This document shows, in pieces, positions 36,130 through 45,448 of a DNA stretch of 64,000 bases. The position numbers and the translations under genes were made by a program. The DNA lies in assembly GCA_021810805.1 (NCBI GenBank), contig JAJZHW010000004.1, positions 62,001-126,000 on the forward strand, given 5' to 3'. The notes beneath the pieces were generated by a model. It made no database searches. It saw only the letters and a list, made by a program, of their open reading frames with translations, and was not told the DNA's origin. Within the stretch, counting starts at the first letter, position 1. The number at the start of each line of letters is the position of its first letter. This DNA comes from Nitrospirota bacterium (GTDB lineage Bacteria; Nitrospirota; Leptospirillia; Leptospirillales; Leptospirillaceae).

Positions 36130-36250
36130 GGGCCATGGTGGGATGAGGAACGCAGGTGTTGTGCGCCCAGAAACATAAGGAAGTTCTGACCTGAATCAGG
36201 AGGGGCATCGACCTCCCCCGGCCCAGTCGCCGGAAACGAAGGGATTGCTC

Positions 36251-36832
36251 GTGTCAAACTATCGCGTCAAGCCAGGCCCAGAAGCGTTTCTTCCTCCCGC
36301 AGCTGCCATGATGGGGATCTCCCTTCCCGACCCGGGACAGGGACATATTGAAGGGGCCCTCGTTCCCCAGGATCAGGCGATCGAAGAGAGCGCCCGGATC
36401 CTCTCTCGGGCCAAGGTCCCGACCTTCTTCCCCGGTCCGCTTGTTCTTTGGAAGTGGAACGAAAAGTCAGCAAAAATGGCAGCAGCCATCAAGAACGCTG
36501 CCGTGGAAGGTGGGATCAAGATCATCCCCATGTCTGACTACCGTCCGAAGTATCCGAAGATCGATCCCGAGACGGAGATCAATCCAAACCATCCGAACCT
36601 GACCATCTGGCACAACAAGATTGACGCCTGTCTTTTTGTCGGTGTCCATTGCCATCAGGCCAATCTCGCACTGAAGATTATCCGCGGTGGTACCGACTGC
36701 TATACGATGGCCTTCTGTTCGATGTCCGGACATGAAGATGCGAATCTCTCCGTGAGGGATACGTCCCCGGAAACCTTCGTCAAGCTCACAGAGGCTCTCA
36801 AGAAGATGAAGACGAACTCCCGCGGATTCTAG
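36251..36832 (+). CDS. CO dehydrogenase beta/ACS epsilon-like protein, candidate PorE/ForE subunit (copy 1)
   Basis: A 193-residue protein from a GTG at 36251 (AAGGG 7 bases upstream). Blocks KVPTFFPGPLVLW, PNHPNLTIWHNKIDACLFVGVHCH and GGTDCYTMAFCSMSGHEDANL resemble the CO_dh family (FAD/NAD-type Rossmann fold), whose members in Aquificota and Nitrospirota serve as the fifth subunit of pyruvate or 2-oxoglutarate:ferredoxin oxidoreductase in the reductive TCA cycle. None of the other oxidoreductase subunits is in the window. A second copy, similar throughout, lies at 46763. Own promoter, long leader and terminator show it is transcribed alone. Assignment to PorE rather than ForE is open. Confidence 0.7.
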   Translation: MSNYRVKPGPEAFLPPAAAMMGISLPDPGQGHIEGALVPQDQAIEESARILSRAKVPTFFPGPLVLWKWNEKSAKMAAAIKNAAVEGGIKIIPMSDYRPKYPKIDPETEINPNHPNLTIWHNKIDACLFVGVHCHQANLALKIIRGGTDCYTMAFCSMSGHEDANLSVRDTSPETFVKLTEALKKMKTNSRGF

Positions 36833-36845
36833 CGGGAGCTTTTCG
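36817..36845 (+). terminator. Intrinsic terminator overlapping the PorE-like stop
   Basis: CTCCCGC (36817-36823) pairs with GCGGGAG (36832-36838), followed by CTTTTCG. The stop codon lies within the loop/stem. It separates this gene from the dab genes. The following 36846-37137 contains an inverted repeat GGAAC-N5-GTTCC at 37070-37084 and no gene I can support. Confidence 0.6.
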
Positions 36846-37137
36846 TTGACCCGGATCGGGTGAGCCGGAGACTTCTTATCCCAGGATTTTTAAGCGTTGA
36901 GCCAAGGGGTATTCGGTCTCACCTCTTCCCACCCACCGGACCGGGGAGCTCCCGTGTCCCCGTCATGGCTCCGGTCTTCCAACGACAACAATCGACCTTT
37001 TTTCCGCTCCATTCTCGGAGGTTCCTGTTCGTGCCCCGACCTGAGGGTCGGATTCCCGAGATATATGTTGGAACGGAATGTTCCCTTTCTCGATCCGAAG
37101 GCACCCCGAGGAAGAAGGGTCGACCCGGGGGGATGGC

Positions 37138-38850
37138 ATGCAGAATGAAGCGGCGGTTATTCTGCCGGCACTTCCCCTTTTTGGGGGGATCGCTCTCTTT
37201 CTCATCGACGCAGTCTGGTCCGTGGGGGGGCGCTCTCCTCGCTATGCCCTCCTTTCCGTTGTGCCCACAGCCCTTTCCTTCCTGGCGGGGCTCCTCATTC
37301 TCTGGGAGGTGGTGGAAAGAGGGCCCATGACCCTCTCCCTTCCCTTTTCCCTTCCTGGCATCGCCGAGCCCACCCTATGGGGAGTCGATCGCCTTTCCGC
37401 CATCATGGTCCTCCTCATTACCGGGGTCAGCACCGTCGTCCAGGGGTATTCCCTCCGCTATCTTCTGGGAGAGGCCGATTACGCCCGCTTCTTCTCCCTG
37501 GTCGCCATCGAAACCTCGATTCTCGTCATGCTGGTCACCAGCCGCAATCTCCTCCTGATATTCCTCTTCTGGCAGCTCATGAGCCTTGGCCTCTACCTCC
37601 TCATGGCCCACAACCGGAAAAGACGCTCCTCCGTCGACGCCGCCGCCAAGACCTTTCTGGTTCACCGCCTGGGAGACATGTTCTTCCTGGGAGGTCTCCT
37701 CATCGCTTGGCAAAGTTTCCACACCCTTGACCTTGACCGGATGGCCGAGATCCTTCGGAATGCCCCCACCCTTGTCTCCCAAGGGACCCTGTCGGCCCTT
37801 GTGCTTTGCCTCTTTGCGGGATGCATGGCCAAATCGGCCCAGTTTCCCTTCCACTTCTGGCTCCCCGATACGATGGAGACACCCACCCCCGTCTCGGCCC
37901 TCATGCATGCGGGGATCGTCAATGCCGGGGGCTATCTCATGAACCGGACCTCGATCCTCTTTGCCCACTCCCCGCTGACAATGCACATCGTCTTCATTGT
38001 GGGCTTCGTGACGGCGCTTTTTGGCTCTTCAACGATGCTGACCCAAAGTGATGTCAAGAGGAAGCTCGGGTTCTCCACCATGGGCCAGATGGGATACATG
38101 ACGATGGAATGCGGTCTGGGAGCCTTCTCCCTGGCGGTGTTTCACCTGATTGCCCATGGGATATTCAAGGCCACCCTCTTTCTTGAGTCGGGAACGGCGA
38201 TCGGGATTGCGAGGTCGGAGCCGACCCTTCCTCGGCAATCGGCGGAAGAGTCGAGGGTCCCAGAAGGATTTCATCTTTCCCGAGTTCTTCCGGTGGCACT
38301 TGTGACCCTGGTGCTCCCCCTGGTGATTGTCCTTGGGGCCCACCAGCTGGCCAACATACACCTCTCAAAGGAGGAAGGCACCGTTGTCTTTCTCTTTTTC
38401 AGCTGGGTGACCGTTTCCCAGGTGACCATCAGTCTCACCCGGGCGCGACTCTTCGACTCCTTTACGGCCGCCATCCCCTGGACGGCCGTTCTCGTTCTCT
38501 TCGTCTACGGCTATATCGGAGCGGCCCACAAGTTCAATCTCTTTCTCTATCCGGATTCCTCCGACCGCGCCCTGTTCTTTTCCTCCGGCGGGGTGGGCTG
38601 GAGCATGTTCACTCCCATCGTTCTTCTCCTGACCGCCATCATCGTAGGGGGCTGGGTTGTCGCCTTTTTTCGGGGGATCCGGGGCCGCCAGATCCTTCCC
38701 GCCTGGATCCTGTCGCGGCAGGAATCCCTTTATCTTTTCTTTCTGAACCGGGGTTCGGTGGAACACATTCTTCTCCACCGCCTTGTGGAACCCATCGACC
38801 GTCTCCTTTGGCGCCTCCGGGAGATCTTTGATGGAAAGGAGCGGACGTGA
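37138..38850 (+). CDS. dabB: DabB: NuoL/ND5-like membrane subunit of the DAB inorganic-carbon pump
   Basis: A 570-residue membrane protein with about 15 hydrophobic segments and the proton-channel blocks of the NuoL/Mrp family (FWQLMSLGLYLLMAHNRKRR, KSAQFPFHFWLPDTMETPTPVSALMHAG in overlapping pieces, and DVKRKLGFSTMGQMGYM). In DAB systems DabB uses the cation gradient to energise DabA, which hydrates CO2 to trap bicarbonate in the cell. Start is the ATG at 37138 after GGGGGG; an upstream in-frame start at 37078 is less likely. The stop overlaps the next gene in a GTGA junction. Confidence 0.9.
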   Translation: MQNEAAVILPALPLFGGIALFLIDAVWSVGGRSPRYALLSVVPTALSFLAGLLILWEVVERGPMTLSLPFSLPGIAEPTLWGVDRLSAIMVLLITGVSTVVQGYSLRYLLGEADYARFFSLVAIETSILVMLVTSRNLLLIFLFWQLMSLGLYLLMAHNRKRRSSVDAAAKTFLVHRLGDMFFLGGLLIAWQSFHTLDLDRMAEILRNAPTLVSQGTLSALVLCLFAGCMAKSAQFPFHFWLPDTMETPTPVSALMHAGIVNAGGYLMNRTSILFAHSPLTMHIVFIVGFVTALFGSSTMLTQSDVKRKLGFSTMGQMGYMTMECGLGAFSLAVFHLIAHGIFKATLFLESGTAIGIARSEPTLPRQSAEESRVPEGFHLSRVLPVALVTLVLPLVIVLGAHQLANIHLSKEEGTVVFLFFSWVTVSQVTISLTRARLFDSFTAAIPWTAVLVLFVYGYIGAAHKFNLFLYPDSSDRALFFSSGGVGWSMFTPIVLLLTAIIVGGWVVAFFRGIRGRQILPAWILSRQESLYLFFLNRGSVEHILLHRLVEPIDRLLWRLREIFDGKERT

Positions 38851-40181
38851 TTTTGTCGCTCTCCCCGGAAGTTATTGCTATTCTTGCTCTTCCCCTCATC
38901 TCCCCCCTCCTGCGTCCGCTCTTTCCATCCGGACGAAAAAAAAGTATGGCAACGATCCTTCCGGTGGTTCTCTTTCTCCTTCTCTTGCTCCTGCGTCTTC
39001 TGGGGGAGGCAGGGGAGACCTCTGGCTCGCGGCTCCCGGTGGAGGGACTTCTCCTGACACTCTGTCTGGGCGCTCTTCTTTTGCCGATTCTGCTCATTCT
39101 TCCGGAGCGACCGGCTGCCCCTCATGCCGGCCGGCTTCCCGCCGTCTGGCTTCCCTGCCTCATGGTGTCTGGGGGAGGGGTCGCCTTTTTGGGGCAGGGA
39201 CCAGGGAGGAATCTGGGAGGAGGAGCCGGTCTGATATTTTTGCTTTTGCTGGGAGCGTTGGTTCTTGACGGGGCCTTCCCCGGCGCCTACCGGAGACTCT
39301 TCCTCCTGCGGCTTCTCTTTTCCGGGGTCGTTTCCTTAGGCTTCGCCCTTTGGCCCCACCTTCTTGGACTGCCTGCCGGAGAGGCCATTTTTCTTGGGGC
39401 CTTACTTCTCCTCTTCCCCGCTCCCCTCTCCCGACGAACCGAGCGGGTCGTCTCTCCGGAATTTTTGAAGATGGACCTGCTGTTCTTTCAGTGCGTTCCT
39501 CCTCTCCTGATCTTTCAGCTTTTGAGGAGCGCCCCCTCGCTCTTCTCCGGATCCTTTCTCCTCTTTGGAGGGGCAAGCCTTGTCTGGGGGCTCTTGGGGC
39601 TTTTCAGGGCAAAGACGGCCCACTATGTTCAGGAGTCGGCCGATGGTCTGGTGGCGGCCGGAATGGCGGCCATGGTGGGCGGTCTGATGAGCGGAACCCC
39701 CCACGGGCGGGCAGGGGGTTTTTTCATGGCGATGCTTCTCCCTCAGGCCGCCCTTCTGGGGGGTCTGGTCCTTACGTCGCTGGTGCTTCGATATCGAGTC
39801 CGGACGGTGGCCGGGCTTTCGGGGGCGGGGACCATGATTGCCCCCTTGAGATTGGCCTTCCTTCTGGCGAGCTTTCAGGGGATGAGCCTTCCGCTCGTGG
39901 GGGGCTTCTTGGGGGAGTGGCGCCTCCTCCTTGGAATCTGGTCTCTTTCTCCCCTTTTGGGAGTGGGCGTCGTGGCAGGGCTCTTCTTTTCCTTTTCCCT
40001 CGTTCTGGCCTTCCTCCGGAGCCTCTTCTCCGGTGACGGGCCAGCCCTCTCCAGAGGGGACGGGGAGATTGTGAGAACCCTCTGGCCGGGAGAGTTGTTG
40101 GCCTTTGGAACCGCCTCCTTTTTTCTCTTGCTGACCGATCTGGCCGCCACGACCGGGAGTCTTTTCGAGGGGGCTCCATGA
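38847..40181 (+). CDS. Second ND-like membrane subunit of the DAB locus
   Basis: A 444-residue, very hydrophobic protein with about 12 membrane segments, starting GTG in a 4-base overlap with dabB and overlapping dabA by 4 bases. The block FQGMSLPLVGGFLGEWRLL near residue 350 resembles the NuoM/NuoN segment GLPxxxxFxGE, and HYVQESADGLVAAGMAAMVG resembles a discontinuous proton-channel helix. It looks like a divergent proton-translocating antiporter subunit lacking several charged residues of the canonical fold. The well-studied DabAB has no such third membrane subunit. I recognise the type, not the exact family. Confidence 0.65.
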   Translation: MILSLSPEVIAILALPLISPLLRPLFPSGRKKSMATILPVVLFLLLLLLRLLGEAGETSGSRLPVEGLLLTLCLGALLLPILLILPERPAAPHAGRLPAVWLPCLMVSGGGVAFLGQGPGRNLGGGAGLIFLLLLGALVLDGAFPGAYRRLFLLRLLFSGVVSLGFALWPHLLGLPAGEAIFLGALLLLFPAPLSRRTERVVSPEFLKMDLLFFQCVPPLLIFQLLRSAPSLFSGSFLLFGGASLVWGLLGLFRAKTAHYVQESADGLVAAGMAAMVGGLMSGTPHGRAGGFFMAMLLPQAALLGGLVLTSLVLRYRVRTVAGLSGAGTMIAPLRLAFLLASFQGMSLPLVGGFLGEWRLLLGIWSLSPLLGVGVVAGLFFSFSLVLAFLRSLFSGDGPALSRGDGEIVRTLWPGELLAFGTASFFLLLTDLAATTGSLFEGAP

Positions 40182-43100
40182 AAACGATTTTCTCCTCGGT
40201 GGCTCGGGAAGGAAAATGGGACCTCTCTGCCATTTCCGACGGGCAGAGGATTGGTCTGCGCTCCCACGTGGAGCTCGCCTCCGAATCACTTTCCTTCGTC
40301 TACCGGATGACCACATTCATCCACCATAACCCGCTTCACGAACTAGAAGAACTTCCATTTTTTGAAGCCATTCGCAAGGCGGGGGCCCTATTCGGGGGGC
40401 GAACCTCCATCGATCCTGACAGCTGGCGGGATCTTTACCGGCGAGGGAGAATCGAACGGGGGCATTTGCTCTCGATTCTCCAGGGGGAGGCGATGACGTT
40501 GGGGCTCTGCCTCGGGGGAGAGGGGATCTCCCACGAGACGGTGCGATTTCTGGGACGCCCCCTGGTGGAGCTTCTGGAAGGGCATCTGCTGCACGAGTGG
40601 GACCGGCCGTTGCCCTCGGACCCCATCATGACCGAGGGGCGTCCTGCCTTCTTCCGTCTCCGTCGAGACCTCGCCTCTTCGGTGCGCGCCCGCCATGAAA
40701 GCCATTTTGAACGGGAGGGCGAGGAGGGATACTGCGCTCGCCTCTGGGATGCTTGCCGGCAGTTTGCCTCCGACCGTCTCCCCGGAGCCGCGTGGTCGGA
40801 CCCATCCGCCTCCTTTCTTCCCCGGCCGGGTCCCTCGCTGACCCTCCTCGAGTGGGTCGACATCTTTTGCGGGGGGATTTGGAAAAAACGGGTCGACCGC
40901 CTGATGGTCAAATGGCTCTCAGCCTTCCTCGATGAAGGGATTTCGACGTGGAACCTCCCCCATCGGGAGAGGGGGTTCTATCGGGTGTGGCGCAGCATGG
41001 CCGAAAAGGATCGGGAGATTCTCTTCTGGGGGCTGGAGGCGGCCCATCGGGAGATCCCTGAACTTCCGGACAATCCCGAAGACACCCTGATGGGGTCGCT
41101 TGTCGCAATGGAGATCCCACGGGCGGGGCTGACCGACTATCTCGAACGCCATGCCACGGCTCTTCCGGGGTGGACGGGGTATGTGAAGTGGAGAAACTCG
41201 AAGAGCGACGATGTCTGGTCGAGAACCTACCCCATCGACCTTGTCATGGTATTGGCGGTGCGTCTTTTTTACGAGCAGGCGGTGGTCGCCCATGTCTGTG
41301 AGACGATGCTGGGAATTCCCGGGACGGTCCCGGCGATCGGGGAATGGATCGAGGCGCACCGCCCGGAGATGCTCGCCCGAAGTTATGCGGCGCGATATGG
41401 GACCCCGATGGTCTGGGGGGCCCGCCTGGGCGCTCTGGCCGACCGCTTCCCCGACCCCGGAGATCCACGATGGCAGAAAATCTCCCGGGTCCACGAGGAG
41501 TGGCTCGAATCCCTGCGGGCGGAAGGGGGAAGCCGAAGCCGGGCCGGACGCCTTTACCACATGGCCCAGACACTGGGGTGGTCCCCCTCGGAGATCTCGG
41601 AGCTCGATCCTCGGGATTGGGAACGCCTCGAGGCCGCCCTCGACACCCTCGACTCTCCCAAACGCCATGAAATCTGGCAGCGGGCTCTTGAAGATGGCTC
41701 CGATCAGGAAGCACTCTCCCTGTTTGCTCCCTGGACCGAGAGGCATGAAGAGCCAGGAGGCCTCCCCGTCGAGGCAAGACCCGCCGCCCAGATGTTCTTT
41801 TGTATCGATGTCCGCTCCGAACTTCTCCGGCGCCACATTGAATCTCTGGGAGGGTATGCCACCTACGGAATTGCCGGCTTCTTCGGGGTTCCCTTCCGAT
41901 TTCAGCCCTACCAGAAGGAGGGAACCCAGGTTCAGGCACCGGTGCTCCTCTCGCCCCGCCACCGGGTTCGGGAGATCCCGCGCGCCTATGAGATCGAGCG
42001 CGCCGATCGCCATTTCCGCCGCCACCAGAAGACCCGCTCCCTCGTCCACCTCTTCCATGAGCTCAAGGATCATGTGATCACCCCCTACGTTCTGGTCGAG
42101 GCGTTGGGGTGGTTCTATCTCCTTCCCTTCCTCGGCCGGACCTTTCTTCCTGCAACCTTCGAAAGGGTCCGGGATTTTTTTCGGGGGCTCATCCTTCCCG
42201 AGATCGCCACCGCCCTGACGGTCGCCCGGGTGGGAGAGGCGGAAGCTCAGGCCATGATCGAGGCGGAGCAGCACGTCAAGATTCGCAAGGCTCTTCTCGA
42301 TGTGGTGGGATCTCATACGCGACAGGTCAGCCCCTCAACCGTCGAGGAGGTGCGGCAAGCCGCCCTCTCCGATTCCCGATTCTCCCAGGGTTTTTCTCTC
42401 AGGGCCCGGGAGGAACTTCTTCTGACCGCCCCGGGGGAGGCCGATCTCATCAAAAAGCTTCGAACGCTCTATACCATCAACATGCGACGCACCCGTGTCC
42501 TTCTTGAGACCATCATGACGGTGGGGTTCGGAACGGAAGAGCAGGCCTATTACGTGGAGAACAGCCTCAGGACGATCGGGCTCACCCGGAATTTCGCCCG
42601 TCTTGTCCTGGTTTGCGGCCACGGGTCGGAGTCCTTCAACAACCCCTTCGAGTCGGCTCTCGATTGTGGGGCCTGCGGCGGGAATCGGGGAATCTCCAAT
42701 GCCAGGGTCTTTGTGGAGATGGCCAACAATCCTGCCGTTCGTGATCTTTTGAAAAAACGGGGGATCGAGATTCCCTACGATACGCATTTTCTTTCGGGGG
42801 AACACAATACCACCACAGACAGGATCGTCTTCTACGATCTCGAATCCGTTCCCCTGACCCACAGGAGAGATCTCAAGCGGCTGTGGCGAGACCTCGAGGA
42901 GGCGGGTCTGAGATCGGCCGAAGAACGTCAGGCCCGACTCCCCTCCTTCGAAACACCCTCAGGCCCCCGGGAATCCTCCCGGGCCGTCTTCCGGCGCTCC
43001 TGCGATGCGGCCGAAGTCCGCCCCGAATGGGGCCTCTCCCGGAACTCCTGGTTTATTGTCGGCAACAAGGAGCTCCTGGGGACGGCGGATCTTGCGGGCC

Positions 43101-43576
43101 GGGCCTTCCTCCATTCCTATGATCCCGTTCGCGACCCCGACGGCCGGCTCCTTGAGGCCATCTTGACCGGCCCACTTGTGGTTGGGCAGTGGATCAATGC
43201 CGAGCACTACTTCTCCCTTCTCGATCCCGAGCGTTATGGAGGGGGCAACAAGATCTATCACAATGTGGCGGGGGCGGTGGGCATCATGTGGGGCAACGAG
43301 AGCGATCTTCTTCCAGGTCTGCCCGCCCAGACTCTGATGGATGGGGATCGACTTTACCACGAACCGTTGCGTCTTCTTGTCGTTGTGCAGGCAGGGAGGG
43401 AGCGGATCGATCGGGTCGTCTCCAACAATCCTCCTCTTCGCCGTCTCCTCGTCAACGGATGGGTCCGTCTTGTGGCGGCGGATCCCGGAGAGCGGGCCTT
43501 TTTCCGCATGAAGGCTCCTGGGGATTGGTCTCCTGTCAATGCGACAACTCTCTCCCAATACGAAAGGACACTCTGA
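40178..43576 (+). CDS. dabA: DabA (DUF2309/UPF0753), beta-carbonic-anhydrase-like CO2-trapping subunit
   Basis: A 1132-residue cytoplasmic protein. Zinc ligands of a beta-carbonic-anhydrase-type site are visible: Cys542 and Asp544 in FFCIDVRSE, and His815 and Cys830 in VCGHGSESFNNPFESALDCGAC. The 2- and 15-residue spacings equal those of characterised DabA. The gap between the pairs is about 100 residues longer, and the protein is longer than the roughly 830-residue type, so it carries insertions. DabA-DabB couples CO2 hydration to a cation gradient. The ATG overlaps the upstream gene and the stop overlaps the PII-like gene (TGATG). Confidence 0.92.
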   Translation: MKTIFSSVAREGKWDLSAISDGQRIGLRSHVELASESLSFVYRMTTFIHHNPLHELEELPFFEAIRKAGALFGGRTSIDPDSWRDLYRRGRIERGHLLSILQGEAMTLGLCLGGEGISHETVRFLGRPLVELLEGHLLHEWDRPLPSDPIMTEGRPAFFRLRRDLASSVRARHESHFEREGEEGYCARLWDACRQFASDRLPGAAWSDPSASFLPRPGPSLTLLEWVDIFCGGIWKKRVDRLMVKWLSAFLDEGISTWNLPHRERGFYRVWRSMAEKDREILFWGLEAAHREIPELPDNPEDTLMGSLVAMEIPRAGLTDYLERHATALPGWTGYVKWRNSKSDDVWSRTYPIDLVMVLAVRLFYEQAVVAHVCETMLGIPGTVPAIGEWIEAHRPEMLARSYAARYGTPMVWGARLGALADRFPDPGDPRWQKISRVHEEWLESLRAEGGSRSRAGRLYHMAQTLGWSPSEISELDPRDWERLEAALDTLDSPKRHEIWQRALEDGSDQEALSLFAPWTERHEEPGGLPVEARPAAQMFFCIDVRSELLRRHIESLGGYATYGIAGFFGVPFRFQPYQKEGTQVQAPVLLSPRHRVREIPRAYEIERADRHFRRHQKTRSLVHLFHELKDHVITPYVLVEALGWFYLLPFLGRTFLPATFERVRDFFRGLILPEIATALTVARVGEAEAQAMIEAEQHVKIRKALLDVVGSHTRQVSPSTVEEVRQAALSDSRFSQGFSLRAREELLLTAPGEADLIKKLRTLYTINMRRTRVLLETIMTVGFGTEEQAYYVENSLRTIGLTRNFARLVLVCGHGSESFNNPFESALDCGACGGNRGISNARVFVEMANNPAVRDLLKKRGIEIPYDTHFLSGEHNTTTDRIVFYDLESVPLTHRRDLKRLWRDLEEAGLRSAEERQARLPSFETPSGPRESSRAVFRRSCDAAEVRPEWGLSRNSWFIVGNKELLGTADLAGRAFLHSYDPVRDPDGRLLEAILTGPLVVGQWINAEHYFSLLDPERYGGGNKIYHNVAGAVGIMWGNESDLLPGLPAQTLMDGDRLYHEPLRLLVVVQAGRERIDRVVSNNPPLRRLLVNGWVRLVAADPGERAFFRMKAPGDWSPVNATTLSQYERTL

Positions 43577-43929
43577 TGGAGAAAGCCCGTCTCACCCCCA
43601 TGAAAAAGGTGGACATCATCGTGAGCGGAGAACGGATTCCCTTTGTGCGGGATCTTCTCGCTCGGGTGCGCGTCACGGGGTACACGATCATTCCCAATGT
43701 CTCCGGTATGGGACACAGCGGCTTTTACGAAGGGAACCTGATCTACAACGAGACCTCGACACTCGTTCTCCTCATGACCGTTGTGAATGAGGAAAAGGTG
43801 GAGCTCATTCTGGAGGGCCTCACGCCCCTCTTCGAGCGTTACTCGGGCATCATGTATGTCTCTGATGTGGGGGTAAGCCGCCAGGATCACTTTGTCCATA
43901 GCCCCGGAGAGAATGAGCCCCCTGTCTGA
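43576..43929 (+). CDS. PII-like signalling protein of the DAB locus
   Basis: A 117-residue protein of PII fold and length. It begins MKKVDIIVSGERIPFVRDLLARVRV after a short leader, with a T-loop region PNVSGMGHSGFYEGNLIYNET unlike that of GlnB/GlnK (no uridylylated Tyr site), and the final strand YSGIMYVSDVGVSR. PII-like proteins beside bicarbonate transporters (SbtB, CPII) bind adenine nucleotides and tune transport; the same role is likely here. The ATG overlaps the dabA stop, so it is made with the pump. A binding partner within the locus is inferred only from position. Confidence 0.8.
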   Translation: MEKARLTPMKKVDIIVSGERIPFVRDLLARVRVTGYTIIPNVSGMGHSGFYEGNLIYNETSTLVLLMTVVNEEKVELILEGLTPLFERYSGIMYVSDVGVSRQDHFVHSPGENEPPV

Positions 43930-44062
43930 AGGGACCAGTATTTCCCGGGCGTAAGGAACATGGCCTCTCTGACACCTTGACGTCTCCACTGGCGATTGGG
44001 CGCTTCTGTGGTAGCCTTAACCGGAGGATATCTCCTGTGGAGAGGACAAAGGAGAAGGACTG

Positions 44063-45448
44063 ATGGAGCGAACCCGAAATCCTGCGGTGGCTGGCCTCTT
44101 CTATCCGAAAGACAAGGAGTCTCTCGGAACATTGGTCGACACTCTCCTCTCTCGGGCCCGGACGGAAGGAGCTCCGGGTGGCAAGAGACTCCCGAAGGCC
44201 CTGATCGTTCCCCATGCGGGCTATGTCTACTCGGGGCCGGTGGCGGCCCGGGGCTATTCCCTGCTTCTCCCCGGCCGCGACCGGATAACCCGCGTCGTTC
44301 TTTTGGGACCCTCCCACCGGGTCTTTTTGCAGGGGCTCGCCCTCCCCGGAGCGGATTTTTTCCGGACCCCCCTTGGAACTGTTCCTGTGGATCCGGATCT
44401 CGTCCGTCGCGTGGTATCCCTTCCTCAAGTCTGCGAGCGTCCCGAGGCCCATCGCGACGAGCACTCGCTCGAGGTACAGCTTCCCTTCCTGCAGAGAGTC
44501 CTTGGCTCCTTTACCCTGCTCCCCCTTGTTGTGGGAGAAGCCTCACCCTGGGAGGTTTGCGAGGTTCTCGAGGCGGTCCGTGGAGGACCCGAGACTCTCG
44601 TGCTTGTCAGCTCCGACCTCTCCCATTACCTCTCGTCCGGGGAGGCTCAGCGTGCCGACCGGGCCACCGCCGACCAGGTCCTCTCTCTCGATCCCTCTGT
44701 CCTGCCGGAGTTTGCCTGCGGGGCCTTTCCCATCAACGGACTTCTTCTGGCTGCCCAAAGGTGGCCGCTTTCCCCCACTCTGGTGGCGATGAAGAATTCC
44801 GGCGAGACCGCTGGGCCCTCAGACCGGGTGGTGGGATACGGCGCCTTCGCCTTCTATGAAGGGGAATCACCCGAGGCCTCCCTTGAGAAAATGGCCGAGG
44901 AAAGCCCAGATGGAGAGCTTCTGTTGGTTCTGGCCCGGGAAGAGGTAGAGAAGACGTTGGGGGTCGTGACATCGTCACGACCCCGCGGATTCCCCCCTTG
45001 GCTTCTCGCTCCGGGCGCCACCTTTGTGACCCTCAAAGAACGAGGGCAGTTGCGGGGATGCATCGGAAGTCTGGAGGCCCGCCGCCCCCTTCTTGAGGAT
45101 CTTCGTGCCAACGCCCGGGCTGCGGCCTTCGAGGATCCCCGCTTTCCCCCGGTCACTGTCGATGAGCTCCGGGAGCTGAGATTTGAAATCTCGCTCCTGT
45201 CGCCTTCCGAGCCGCTCCCCGTAACGTCGGAAGAGGATCTTCTGGCGATTCTTCGGCCGGGGACAGATGGGGTGGTGCTTGCCCGGGGGAGCCATCGGGG
45301 GACCTTTCTTCCCCAGGTTTGGGAGGATCTGCCGGACCCCCGGGACTTCGTCCGCCACCTCAAAGTCAAGGCGGGGCTCCCCGCTGTCGGATGGCCGGAT
45401 GGCATGGCTGTCTCGCGCTATACCGTCAAAAAGTGGTCGGAGCCATGA
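44063..45448 (+). CDS. MEMO-AMMECR1 fusion (AmmeMemoRadiSam proteins B and A)
   Basis: A 461-residue protein joining two families usually encoded apart. Residues about 1-270 are MEMO-like (RNPAVAGLFYP, IVPHAGYVYSGPVAARGY, LGPSHRV, DEHSLEVQLPFLQ, SSDLSHYL with the iron-binding His residues); residues about 285-461 are AMMECR1-like with the signature LRGCIGSLEARRPL. These, with a radical SAM enzyme, form the AmmeMemoRadiSam group, whose reaction is unproven. The partner gene follows with an ATGA overlap. AAGGAG precedes the ATG. Confidence 0.9.
   Translation: MERTRNPAVAGLFYPKDKESLGTLVDTLLSRARTEGAPGGKRLPKALIVPHAGYVYSGPVAARGYSLLLPGRDRITRVVLLGPSHRVFLQGLALPGADFFRTPLGTVPVDPDLVRRVVSLPQVCERPEAHRDEHSLEVQLPFLQRVLGSFTLLPLVVGEASPWEVCEVLEAVRGGPETLVLVSSDLSHYLSSGEAQRADRATADQVLSLDPSVLPEFACGAFPINGLLLAAQRWPLSPTLVAMKNSGETAGPSDRVVGYGAFAFYEGESPEASLEKMAEESPDGELLLVLAREEVEKTLGVVTSSRPRGFPPWLLAPGATFVTLKERGQLRGCIGSLEARRPLLEDLRANARAAAFEDPRFPPVTVDELRELRFEISLLSPSEPLPVTSEEDLLAILRPGTDGVVLARGSHRGTFLPQVWEDLPDPRDFVRHLKVKAGLPAVGWPDGMAVSRYTVKKWSEP

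Noticed and set aside
36860-37137. Protein-coding frame between the PorE-like gene and dabB
   Set aside because: It overlaps the dabB start in another frame, and has no ribosome site, no homology and a skewed composition.
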